Positions 1-7,880 of a stretch of 32,090 nt of DNA are shown here, piece after piece. The notes below the pieces were generated by a model. The model did not search any database and was not told the origin of the DNA. It was given only the letters and a program-made list of their open reading frames with translations. The position numbers and the translations under genes are program-made. Source of the stretch: CAZUQH01 sp964622465 (GTDB lineage: Bacteria > CG03 > CAZUQH01); NCBI GenBank assembly GCA_964622465.1, contig CAZUQH010000009.1, positions 1 through 32,090 on the forward strand. The letters are read 5' to 3'. How positions within the stretch are numbered: the first letter of the stretch is position 1; the number at the start of each line of letters is the position of its first letter.

Positions 1-2
1 CC

Positions 3-1412
3 AGAAGATTAGATTCATTCTCAGCGCAAAAACAAGCCGGCTTAAATTCTCTGGGCACAGAATGGGTACTGGTACTTGATGCTGACGAAGTAGGTACAGA
101 TGCGCTTAGAGACGAAATACTGCATTTTATCAAAGATGTAAATGATTCGGTTTCCGGTGCATTGATACCTTTCCAGAATTATATTGGTAATTACTGGGTA
201 AAATGCTGTGGTTGGTGGCCTGACTATCATCTCCGGCTCTTCAGGAAGGTACGTGGACAGTTCAATAGCAGGATAGTCCATGAATCTATAGTAATCAGGG
301 GAGGGAAAATATTAAAACTAAATAATCCAATAGAGCATTTTAGCTACAGAAATATTGATGAGCTATACAAAAAAGCACGCGTATACGCAGTTATGAGGGC
401 AAATGAACTTTATCGTGCTGGTGTAAAAACCCATTGGTATAATATATTCCTGGAACCTACCGCAATGTTTCTTAAGAAGTTCATTCTTCAAGGCGGATGT
501 CTTGCTGGCAGAGTTGGTTATGCAATTTCAATGAGTACAGCTAAGGGCATCAGAGAAAGATACCTTTTACTAAAACGGTGCGGCAACGTGAAAATGGAAC
601 GAAATAACGCATATACTAAATACAGAATTGCAAACATATGTCTTTTTGCCACACTTGAAGGCAATAAATTCCAAAGTGACCTTAAGCGTATTATATCCGA
701 AATGGGCCGTATTGGACCGTTCAGAGGACCACGGAATTTCAAAGAAACGCAGACTTCTGGTAGACGCGCTGTCCAGATTATTACTACGAACAATGGGTCT
801 CAGGTAGTTCTGCGCTGGTATTACCATGGAGGGATTCTTGCGCCATTGTTTAGAGGATTATTCTGGGGAAAATCACGAGCTACAAGAGAACTTGTAGTTG
901 TGCAAGCAGCACGTACCAGAGGAATACCAACACCGCAAGTGCTTGGGGCAATTGAATGGCGGTGGGGTTTGCTATATCGTGCAGCACTCATGACAGAGTA
1001 TATACCTGACAGCATTACTCTTACAGAGTTCATATCCAGGGAGAAATCCCTGAATGTCAGGAAACAAGTGTTTGGACTAGTTGCAGAAGTTCTGGCAAAG
1101 ATGCATGATAATGGAATTTTTCATCAGGACTTGAATACAAAAAACATTCTAATTCAGGAAAATAATTCAACTCCAAAAGTTTGGTTTATTGACCTTGACC
1201 GTGCAGAGATAAAAAATAGAATGGAACTAAGAGAACGATTGCTTAATCTCTCGCGACTCGGGCGTTCCGTGATGAAACAACGTCTTGTACTGTCACAACG
1301 CGAAAAATTACAGTTTTTGACCAACTCGCTGACAGGACTTAAATTATCACAAGACAAATTGAAAAATTGTGCGAAGCGGTGCGAAACAATAAGTCGATAT
1401 CACTGGTTCTAG
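3..1412 (+). CDS. Family 2 glycosyltransferase fused to a Kdo/heptose-type LPS kinase (5' partial)
   Basis: The frame is open from the first bases of the window, so the true start lies upstream. The N-terminal part resembles WaaE/KdtX-type GT2 enzymes of LPS core synthesis: the DADE metal/nucleotide-sugar motif is at bases 78-89, followed by an HLRLFRK stretch and a FSYRNIDELYKKA stretch typical of that family. From about base 680 the same frame continues into a small-molecule kinase fold of the KdkA/WaaP type: a glycine-rich RWYYHGG region, the catalytic loop HQDLNTKN (from base 1122) and a DLD metal site (1191-1199). I infer that one polypeptide adds a core sugar and phosphorylates Kdo or heptose at the inner membrane. 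Other GT genes follow downstream. The kinase half could be read as a separate gene, but I see no stop or start codon arrangement that splits it. Confidence 0.8.
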   Translation, partial: RRLDSFSAQKQAGLNSLGTEWVLVLDADEVGTDALRDEILHFIKDVNDSVSGALIPFQNYIGNYWVKCCGWWPDYHLRLFRKVRGQFNSRIVHESIVIRGGKILKLNNPIEHFSYRNIDELYKKARVYAVMRANELYRAGVKTHWYNIFLEPTAMFLKKFILQGGCLAGRVGYAISMSTAKGIRERYLLLKRCGNVKMERNNAYTKYRIANICLFATLEGNKFQSDLKRIISEMGRIGPFRGPRNFKETQTSGRRAVQIITTNNGSQVVLRWYYHGGILAPLFRGLFWGKSRATRELVVVQAARTRGIPTPQVLGAIEWRWGLLYRAALMTEYIPDSITLTEFISREKSLNVRKQVFGLVAEVLAKMHDNGIFHQDLNTKNILIQENNSTPKVWFIDLDRAEIKNRMELRERLLNLSRLGRSVMKQRLVLSQREKLQFLTNSLTGLKLSQDKLKNCAKRCETISRYHWF

Positions 1413-1415
1413 TCC

Positions 1416-1566
1416 GTCATTGCGAGGAGTGTGGTAGCCGCAGGTTTTAGCCTACAGCCGAGCGCACCCGGTGGGTGAAAAGCAAAGCGTCAGCGAGGCA
1501 AATTGTCGCCGAGTGCCATGGGCACGAGGTGTACACCATTTAAATAAGCGCACCTTAAAAGGTGCG
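1416..1566. repeat. Dispersed repeat composite between two glycosyltransferase genes
   Basis: The block begins GTCATTGCGAGGAG (1416) and runs into GGTAGCCGCAGG and TTTTAGCCTAC, the core of the repeat family seen elsewhere in the window. It continues with GCCGAGCGC and GGCACGAGGTGTACACC (about 1453-1537), which recurs after queF at 8364-8397. It ends in a perfect palindrome GCACCTTAAAAGGTGC at 1550-1565. There is no convincing protein here; an upstream extension of the next gene through this block would only translate the repeat. Confidence 0.8.
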
Positions 1567-1584
1567 GCTACCATCATTAATATT

Positions 1585-2463
1585 ATGAAAATCAGTGGAT
1601 TTACATTTGTCAAGGATGCAGTAAAATTCGATTTTCCTATTGTTGAGTGTATTCGCTCTATGCTGCCGGTAGTAGATGAAGTAATTGTCAACGTCGGGGT
1701 AAGTGAGGATGGTACGCTTGAGCTTATTCGTCAAATTTCTAACCCAAAAATTACAATATTTGAAACCTTGTGGGAACCAGAAAAACAGACAAAAGGTAGA
1801 ATTCTTGCAGAACAAACAAATCTTGCACTTGCAAGATGCAACGGCGATTGGTGCCTGTATCTCCAGGCAGACGAAGTGCTGCATGAAAATGACTATGAGC
1901 GAATATATAACGCTGCTTGCCAGAATCTTGAGGATACGTCGGTCGAAGGTTTATTGTTCCGCTACTATCATTTCTGGGGTGATTGGCATCACTATATAAG
2001 GTCATATCACTGGTACCAAAACGAAATCCGTATTATACGGAATAGAATCGGCGTAAGTTCTTATTCAAGCGCAGGTGGATTCCGTATTAGTGAAAGAAAG
2101 CTACGTGCGAAACACACTGATGCATATATCTACCACTACGGCTGGGTGCGGCCGCCAGAAATTATGGCTAAAAAGAAACGGTACCACGATACCTTACATC
2201 ACGGCGATGGATGGCGGGACGAACGATATTCAGATGCTTCTTTTGATTTTGTAAATCAGATTGACCCCTTTGCATTGACGAATTTTAGAAGAACGCATCC
2301 ATTGGTTATGGCGCAAAGAATAGCAAATCGGCCAGTAGAGTATGATTTTTCAAAAAGTAAACATCACATAACAAGCAAAGACCGGGTGAACAGGATAACC
2401 GATATTTTTGCACGGACAACAGGCATCCGTCCTGGAGAGTACCGGAATTACCGGCTACTGTAA
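1585..2463 (+). CDS. Family 2 glycosyltransferase
   Basis: This 292-residue protein starts MKISGFTFVKDA and shows the usual GT2 opening: a beta-strand, then EVIVNVG and SEDGTLELI, then GDWCLYLQADEVLHE, where QADE stands in place of the common DADE. It probably transfers a sugar from a nucleotide donor during LPS or surface glycan synthesis. I chose the ATG at 1585 rather than an in-frame start at 1471, because the 38 upstream codons are translated repeat DNA and conserved GT2 sequence begins exactly at MKISG. No strong ribosome binding site is visible. It is 17 bases upstream of the DUF4254 gene, with the LPS-type fusion gene before it. The acceptor and donor sugars cannot be told from the sequence. 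Confidence 0.85.
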   Translation: MKISGFTFVKDAVKFDFPIVECIRSMLPVVDEVIVNVGVSEDGTLELIRQISNPKITIFETLWEPEKQTKGRILAEQTNLALARCNGDWCLYLQADEVLHENDYERIYNAACQNLEDTSVEGLLFRYYHFWGDWHHYIRSYHWYQNEIRIIRNRIGVSSYSSAGGFRISERKLRAKHTDAYIYHYGWVRPPEIMAKKKRYHDTLHHGDGWRDERYSDASFDFVNQIDPFALTNFRRTHPLVMAQRIANRPVEYDFSKSKHHITSKDRVNRITDIFARTTGIRPGEYRNYRLL

Positions 2464-2480
2464 CATTTTGGAGGTATACT

Positions 2481-2927
2481 ATGGCAGAAACGCTTGGAAG
2501 TTTGATTGACAAGTTATCCATAAAGGAAATACGTCTCTGGCACCTTGACCATGCCAGAAAAAACGTAAGAACAAAACAGATGTTGAGAGTCCTCAAGCAT
2601 CAGATTCGTGACCTTGAAAAAGAAATTGGTTGGTTTCTCTCAGAAGCAGTTAAAGGCCATGTGCGCCTGCGAGATGAAAAGTTAAAGATGTATAATCCAC
2701 GGATAAAGAAGTGTCTATCCAGGGGTCTGGGCGATTTAACACGCGCTCTGTGCGAAAAAAATCTCCAGCTATGGCATCTTGAAGACGATGTTCGCCAACA
2801 GGATATTAACGATCATCAAGTTGCAACTATCAAACGTAGAATAGATGTTGCAAATCAGGAACGTAACGATTTAATAGACGAAATTGACCGCCAACTGGAG
2901 AAAGCGCTCAAGCGAAAAAAGAAATGA
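2481..2927 (+). CDS. DUF4254-like coiled-coil protein
   Basis: This 148-residue, charged, helix-rich protein has no signal peptide and no membrane segment. It looks like DUF4254, a family of unknown function often encoded among LPS and glycosyltransferase genes. The C-terminal half carries the family-like pattern LQLWHLEDDVR, then RRIDVANQERNDLIDEID. The N-terminal half carries a related pattern, LGSLIDKLS then IRLWHL, which suggests an internal duplication. The start at 2481 is supported by GGAGGT at 2470-2475. The stop codon overlaps the start of the next gene as ATGA (2924-2927), so the two are translationally coupled. The function is unknown; the neighbours suggest a supporting role in envelope glycan assembly. 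Confidence 0.7.
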   Translation: MAETLGSLIDKLSIKEIRLWHLDHARKNVRTKQMLRVLKHQIRDLEKEIGWFLSEAVKGHVRLRDEKLKMYNPRIKKCLSRGLGDLTRALCEKNLQLWHLEDDVRQQDINDHQVATIKRRIDVANQERNDLIDEIDRQLEKALKRKKK

Positions 2928-4777
2928 AAAGATTGTCTCTGCGTATTTGTATCCTTCTGGTTTTTTTGCTTGCACTTGGCATCTATCTTCCAACAGTCAA
3001 ATACGGCTTCGTTCTTGACGATAATTTTCTCATTACAGGCAACGAACGATTGACAACGCTCTCTGGAACACTCGGATATTTTTCCAGAGGGGTATGGGAT
3101 GGCATTGGAAGCACCGGCCAAGTGGAACCTCCGTCCAATGTGTATAGACCTCTTTTGATGGTCGGATACGCACTTGAGAAGACGATTTTCGGATTAAACC
3201 CGGGCTGGTACCATTTCGTAAATATACTAATGCATGCAGTTGTTTGTGTATTAGTGATAACATTCATATGGCAGTTACTTGGTTTTTGGCAGAAACTGGC
3301 ACCCCATAGGATAGAAATAGCGCTCGTTAGCGGTATTCTTTTTGCAGTCCATCCAATTCACATCGAGGCAGTGAGCTGGATTTCCGGACGCGCCGAAGTG
3401 CTTGCAGGCCTTTTCCTGATGTCCTCGCTGTGCTGTTACATGTGGTATCGTAAGAAAGGCACGCTTCGCTGGTTGCTATTCAGCGTGATACTCTTTTCTT
3501 TTGCACTCCTGTCTAAAGAAAGCGCAATCGCCGGAGTATTATTTGTTTTCCTGATAGAGCTAAGTATAAACTCATGGAAATTCCCGTATGTCATTAGGAG
3601 GAAGATTCATGATTTACCTTCCCGCGGCCTAACGTCCATTGCCGTAGTTGCAGTTGCGTACCTGTTAATAAGAATCGCGGTTTTCGGTCGCCTCGGTCCT
3701 GTCCCTGGAGGGCAGTTCTTTTTTGGGGAAACTGTGTTGTCGCGTTTCTTCACGATGTCAGAAGTATTTATTGATTACTTTCGGAAATTACTCATACCCT
3801 GGCCATTATCCATCGTTTACGGTGATTACACTCCAATTCCAATAGCCAGAACGCTGACTCCACAAGTACTGGGTTCAATAGCAATAATTTTTGCAGTTCC
3901 AATTATCGCAATCTGTATCAGGAAATGGGCTCCATCTGTTACTTTTGGCATTAGCTGGCTCTATCTTGCTCTTTTACCTGTATCGCAGATAATGCCTTTT
4001 GGTGCATTGATGGGAGAACGGTTCCTATACGTTCCTTCAGTCGGTTTTTGCCTTTTGCTCGCAGCGTTGTTAGTGCGCATACGAAGGACTTGCATTAGAC
4101 GGTATGTACAGGTTGGATTTATTGTTGCCTATGTCGCTGTGACATTTGTGCACAATCCAGTATGGGCGAATGAGCGTGCCCTCTGGGACTATTCTATAAC
4201 AATTCACCCCGATGACCACATTGCACATTACAATCGTGGCGTGTGTATGGTAAGAGATAAAGAATACTCAGACGCAATTTGCGAGTTTGAAACTGCGCTG
4301 CAGTTGAAACCTACAATGGCTTCTGCACACACGAATCTCGGAGTTGAATACCAGAGGACTGGTCAGATAGAAAAAGCGTTTGAGTGTTATAGAAAAGCGC
4401 TTATGTTTGACCCTCTTTTACCGGAAACTCATTATAATTTAGGGAATCTGTATCTTGAGATAGGGCAAAACCACAGGGCAATTCAGGAATATAAAGAAAC
4501 AATTCGGATTCAGCCGAAATTTGTACAGGCAAGAACGAATCTTGCTTACGTTTATTACAGTGAAGGTAATCTCTTGATTGCAGAAGAGGTTCTGAAATCC
4601 GTTCTCAACGATAACCCTCGTTTGATAGAAGCATACAACATACTAGGTGCGGTCTACATAAAGCAGAGAAAGCTCGATAAAGGACTGGAGCAGTTCAACC
4701 ATATTCTTGAGATTGACCCTGGAAACTATCAAGCATACACCAACAGGCAAATGGTTCTTGAGGCGTTGGGCAAATAG
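2924..4777 (+). CDS. TMTC-like membrane glycosyltransferase with C-terminal TPR repeats
   Basis: The 617-residue protein has an N-terminal membrane half and a soluble C-terminal half. It starts with a hydrophobic helix (residues 8-25), followed by FVLDDNF with the acidic pair D32-D33 expected in the first loop of GT-C enzymes. It then has the TMTC hallmark HPIHIEAVSWISGRAE (around residue 145) and about ten further hydrophobic segments. From about residue 425 there are five to six tetratricopeptide repeats (for example YNRGVCMVRDKEYSDAI and HTNLGVEYQRTGQIEKAF). GT-C proteins of this type use polyprenyl-phosphate sugars to modify proteins or glycans outside the membrane. It is coupled to DUF4254 upstream and overlaps the GT9 start by one base. 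The substrate is unknown. Confidence 0.8.
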   Translation: MKRLSLRICILLVFLLALGIYLPTVKYGFVLDDNFLITGNERLTTLSGTLGYFSRGVWDGIGSTGQVEPPSNVYRPLLMVGYALEKTIFGLNPGWYHFVNILMHAVVCVLVITFIWQLLGFWQKLAPHRIEIALVSGILFAVHPIHIEAVSWISGRAEVLAGLFLMSSLCCYMWYRKKGTLRWLLFSVILFSFALLSKESAIAGVLFVFLIELSINSWKFPYVIRRKIHDLPSRGLTSIAVVAVAYLLIRIAVFGRLGPVPGGQFFFGETVLSRFFTMSEVFIDYFRKLLIPWPLSIVYGDYTPIPIARTLTPQVLGSIAIIFAVPIIAICIRKWAPSVTFGISWLYLALLPVSQIMPFGALMGERFLYVPSVGFCLLLAALLVRIRRTCIRRYVQVGFIVAYVAVTFVHNPVWANERALWDYSITIHPDDHIAHYNRGVCMVRDKEYSDAICEFETALQLKPTMASAHTNLGVEYQRTGQIEKAFECYRKALMFDPLLPETHYNLGNLYLEIGQNHRAIQEYKETIRIQPKFVQARTNLAYVYYSEGNLLIAEEVLKSVLNDNPRLIEAYNILGAVYIKQRKLDKGLEQFNHILEIDPGNYQAYTNRQMVLEALGK

Positions 4778-5955
4778 TGAATTCAAGAAATATTCTCATA
4801 ATCAGATTATCTGCAGCAGGTGACGCATTGCATACGCTTCCTCTGGCATGTGCAATAAAACGCGCGATGCCCGATATTCATCTCACCTGGCTTGCGAGCA
4901 GAAAGTCGCTTTCCGTAGTGAAATCACATCCACTAATAGATGAGATTGTGCTGTTTGACCGTCAATCCTGGTTCAGGCAGTTGCCAGCGCTAACAAAGGA
5001 ACTTAACCGTGGAAGATATGACATTGTCCTTGATGCCCAGTCGCAAATAAGAAGCGGGCTTATGTCTATAATGACACATGCGCCTGAAAGGTATACATTT
5101 TCCCCGGGGATAAGCAAAGAGCCGAGTTTTTTATTTGCAAATTACCTTGTGACTCCCGAACCGGACGAGGTCCATAACATTGACCGGGATTTATGTTTTG
5201 CGAAAGAACTTGGAATAAAAGTTAATGAAGTAGAATTCGGGCTTCAATTTTCCAACGCCACAGAGAATAGGATTATTTCTAGCTTGAAAGGAACCGGTTA
5301 TAACCCTGATAACGAGATACTTGTAGGACTTTGTCCTTCTGGTTCCTGGCCTGGCAAGAGGTGGCCAGTTGAAAACTATGCCGAGCTTGCAGTACGTCTT
5401 GTTGACTCACCTCCCTGGGATAATCCAACAAGAGTCGTTATTTTATGGGGTCCAGGCGAATATCAAACAGCGTATGAAATCGCAACACAAGCGTCCGACG
5501 ACCGCATTGTAATTGCGCCATCTACCAGTTTCAAAGAACTCGGCGCATTAATGAAGCATATGAAAATGATTGTTTCCAATGACTCAGGGCCCCTACATCT
5601 TGCAGTAGCGGTTGGAACGCCAGTTATTGGACTGTACGCTCCGACTGACCCAAGAAAGTGCGGTCCATACGGCGGTGTTATCATGGAGAAACAACGTATA
5701 GTAGGGAAGATTGGAACACGCCGGTTGCAAACAGTAGCGGCCCATGTCGCTGTAAACGTAAATCCATCGGACCTCAAATGCAATGCACAGAAATGCCGCC
5801 GTTGTCATCGTAATGACTGTATGCAATTGATTTCCGTAGAAGATGTCCTTTCCGCAGCTGTCATTGCGAGGCCGCACGGTAGCCGCAGGCTTCAAACCTC
5901 TCGTAAGCAATCTCGTACCATAAAATTAGGCAGGAAATATGCCTCGGACACTTAA
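4777..5955 (+). CDS. GT9 heptosyltransferase-like protein with a repeat-encoded C-terminal tail
   Basis: This ADP-heptose:LPS heptosyltransferase family (GT9) protein has 392 residues. It opens with ILIIRLSAAGDALHTLPLACA, a classic GT9 N-terminus, and carries GLCPSGSWPGKRWP and NDSGPLHLAVAVGTPVIGLY, the nucleotide-sugar binding C-domain. The GTG start at 4777 overlaps the preceding TAG. The family domain ends near SVEDVLS. The last about 33 residues (VIARPHGSRRLQTSRKQSR and onward) are encoded by a dispersed repeat copy at 5859-5921, so the original stop codon was probably lost. The gene now runs 17 bases into the next one (start 5939). It probably acts at the cytoplasmic face in LPS core synthesis; the exact sugar is not known. 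Confidence 0.85.
   Translation: MNSRNILIIRLSAAGDALHTLPLACAIKRAMPDIHLTWLASRKSLSVVKSHPLIDEIVLFDRQSWFRQLPALTKELNRGRYDIVLDAQSQIRSGLMSIMTHAPERYTFSPGISKEPSFLFANYLVTPEPDEVHNIDRDLCFAKELGIKVNEVEFGLQFSNATENRIISSLKGTGYNPDNEILVGLCPSGSWPGKRWPVENYAELAVRLVDSPPWDNPTRVVILWGPGEYQTAYEIATQASDDRIVIAPSTSFKELGALMKHMKMIVSNDSGPLHLAVAVGTPVIGLYAPTDPRKCGPYGGVIMEKQRIVGKIGTRRLQTVAAHVAVNVNPSDLKCNAQKCRRCHRNDCMQLISVEDVLSAAVIARPHGSRRLQTSRKQSRTIKLGRKYASDT
5859..5921. repeat. Dispersed repeat copy inside the 3' end of the GT9 gene
   Basis: The copy runs from TGTCATTGCGAGGCCG through GGTAGCCGCAGGCTTCAAACC to AAGCAATCTCGTACCAT. It matches the copies at 10549-10609 and 28238-28279 at both ends. It is read in frame and supplies the C-terminal tail of the GT9 protein. 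Confidence 0.85.
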
Positions 5956-7675
5956 CCATAACAAAACGTTCCCCTCTAGCACTCCCAGCACTCCTCTATG
6001 GGCACGTTTCTCATTCTGGGTAACCATTGTCTTTGTGACTGCGCTGACCCTGCGGATAGTATACCTTAGTGACATACAAGGCACTATATTGACCGAGTAT
6101 CCGGTACTCGATGCCTACACATATCAAACAATGGCGATTGAGATATCAGAAGGCAAACAAACCCGGGATGTATTCTACATGAATCCCGGCTATCCATATT
6201 TCCTCTCTATTTTTTACCGTCTCGGTTTACCAATGCCAGAATCTGTCTTACTGGGACAAGGACTTATTGATTCACTCACAATGGTACTGGTGTTATGGCT
6301 CGGATGGGTACTCTTTGGTCCGATTATCGGTATTGCCGGTAGTATGTTCGGAACGTTTTACGGACCTGCGATATTCTATTCGGGGCTTTTGCTATCACCT
6401 ACGTACATTGCTTCCTTAAATACAGCCGGTCTTGCCTTACTTGTCCGTGCACTGGACGCGCATCACCCTGTCATTCCCTGGCCATACCTCGTGGCAAGCG
6501 GAATAGCATTTGGACTATCCTGTCTATTCAGGCCAACCGCTATACTTGTAGTACTTGCTATAGTTATCTGGCTTTTATTTGTACACACTAAAGAACAAAA
6601 CGAGGAAAGAGAGTGGGCAAGCCCACCCCTACGTGTGCCTTTCAAAAAGCGTATCCTTAAAACGTGTGCGCTTGTATCAGGTGTTATTCTCGTGGTCTTG
6701 CCGGTTATGATTCGGAATCAAGTGGTCTCGGGTCATTTTGTAATTACTGCTGCCAGCGGTCCAAATTTTTATATAGCAAGCACCGCACCAAAAACTAACG
6801 AGCAATTTCCGGTGCCGAGATTCAGTCGTGCAGTACCTTATGAAATGGCAGAAGAATTCAGACAGCGCGCCGAGACCGCAGTTGGTAAACCAGTCGACCT
6901 TGTTGAGTCATCGCGCTACTGGGCTGGAATAGCTCAAAAATTTATCTTTGAGCATCCTGCCAGTTATCTCAAGTTGCTCTCTAAGAAATTCTTTATGTTC
7001 TGGAATGGAGTGGAAGTCCCTATCAATTATGACTATTACACGTTTAGAAGATATAGTGGCATTACCGACTTGCCACCACCAGGTTTTGGTTTGCTTGTGC
7101 CGCTATCAGTTATTGGCTTCTGGCTTTCTATTGCTAAAGGCCAAAAGAAGCAGCATAAAAAAAATAAAACGTGGTTGCTTCTTTTCGTACTCTACGCTTG
7201 TGGATATCTCGTAGCATGCCTCATATTTTATGTATTTGGCGAGCACCGTTTTCCAGTAGTACCTGCGCTGCTTATCGGCCCGGGGTTTGCAGTTGCGTGG
7301 CTCGTGAACTGTTTCCGGAATAAACAGAGTAAACAATTAATAGGTTTTGCCGGGGCGTTTCTGGTATTGTTTCTTGTTTTGAACGTATCCAGTCCATCCA
7401 GAGTTTCCAGCGGCCAGTCGCTTTTCATCATAGGTAACTACTACTTTGACCTTGGACAATATGGGCCCGCGGAACAACTTTACCTGGAAGCCATAAAAAA
7501 TGGCTATAAGGGCCCAGAACTATTTATTCAGATTGCGCGAACGTACTATCGCACTGGCCGTGTCCCTCAAGCAAAAAGATTAGTCCAGAAAATTGTAGAA
7601 GTCGCGCCCCCGGATTCTCCATACAAGAAAAGAGTGCAATCAATGCTTGATTCATTACCCTTGACATCTGAGTAG
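5939..7675 (+). CDS. GT39/GT83-like membrane glycosyltransferase with a short TPR tail
   Basis: The 578-residue protein has a cytoplasmic N-terminus, a first membrane helix around residues 26-45, and a loop with YPVLDAYTYQTMA, which places an acidic residue where GT-C glycosyltransferases (ArnT/PMT type) keep their catalytic Asp. There are about nine to eleven further hydrophobic segments. The last about 90 residues (GNYYFDLGQYGPAEQLYLEA and on) form two TPR-like units. ATG 5939 is preceded by AGGCAGGA. It probably moves a sugar from a polyprenyl-phosphate donor to a lipid or protein outside the inner membrane. A palindromic insert at 6613-6626 lies in a cytoplasmic loop. It ends the envelope glycan run; the substrate is unknown. 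Confidence 0.75.
   Translation: MPRTLNHNKTFPSSTPSTPLWARFSFWVTIVFVTALTLRIVYLSDIQGTILTEYPVLDAYTYQTMAIEISEGKQTRDVFYMNPGYPYFLSIFYRLGLPMPESVLLGQGLIDSLTMVLVLWLGWVLFGPIIGIAGSMFGTFYGPAIFYSGLLLSPTYIASLNTAGLALLVRALDAHHPVIPWPYLVASGIAFGLSCLFRPTAILVVLAIVIWLLFVHTKEQNEEREWASPPLRVPFKKRILKTCALVSGVILVVLPVMIRNQVVSGHFVITAASGPNFYIASTAPKTNEQFPVPRFSRAVPYEMAEEFRQRAETAVGKPVDLVESSRYWAGIAQKFIFEHPASYLKLLSKKFFMFWNGVEVPINYDYYTFRRYSGITDLPPPGFGLLVPLSVIGFWLSIAKGQKKQHKKNKTWLLLFVLYACGYLVACLIFYVFGEHRFPVVPALLIGPGFAVAWLVNCFRNKQSKQLIGFAGAFLVLFLVLNVSSPSRVSSGQSLFIIGNYYFDLGQYGPAEQLYLEAIKNGYKGPELFIQIARTYYRTGRVPQAKRLVQKIVEVAPPDSPYKKRVQSMLDSLPLTSE
6613..6626. repeat. Short palindrome within a coding region
   Basis: GTGGGCAAGCCCAC is a perfect inverted repeat, followed by CCCTACG. 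It is the kind of palindromic module that is usually intergenic, but here it is read in frame (WASPPLR) within a charged loop between membrane segments of the GT39-like protein. Confidence 0.6.
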
Positions 7676-7709
7676 CTGTGATGGTAGTATATTGACAAGG
7701 AGGAGCGAT

Positions 7710-7880
7710 ATGGAAAATAAAATAATTACGCCACTGGTTGAACTTGCTAAACTTGCAGTAGGAAAGACAAGTACTCTGGACGTAAACCTGAACAACGTCA
7801 CTATCTCGCTTGGCGAATCCAAGTTGGCAAAGTTCGTTCTTGGCGGCAATCTCAAAATTACAATTAGCCATCTCAAGTGA
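7710..7880 (+). CDS. Small protein of unknown function upstream of queF
   Basis: This is a 56-residue protein that I do not recognise. It has a strong ribosome binding site, AAGGAGGA at 7697-7704, five bases before ATG 7710. The protein begins with a helical segment (ENKIITPLVELAKLAVG), followed by alternating polar and hydrophobic residues (TLDVNLNNVTISLG, GNLKITISHLK) that suggest beta strands. There is no signal peptide, metal motif or membrane helix. Its stop overlaps the GTG start of queF (7877-7880, GTGA), so the two are translationally coupled. The good ribosome binding site and tight spacing make it a likely real gene. A role with QueF is only an inference from position. Confidence 0.7.
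   Translation: MENKIITPLVELAKLAVGKTSTLDVNLNNVTISLGESKLAKFVLGGNLKITISHLK

Noticed and set aside
1471..1584. N-terminal extension of the second GT2 gene
   Set aside because: The 38 codons are translated repeat sequence; conserved GT2 sequence starts at ATG 1585.
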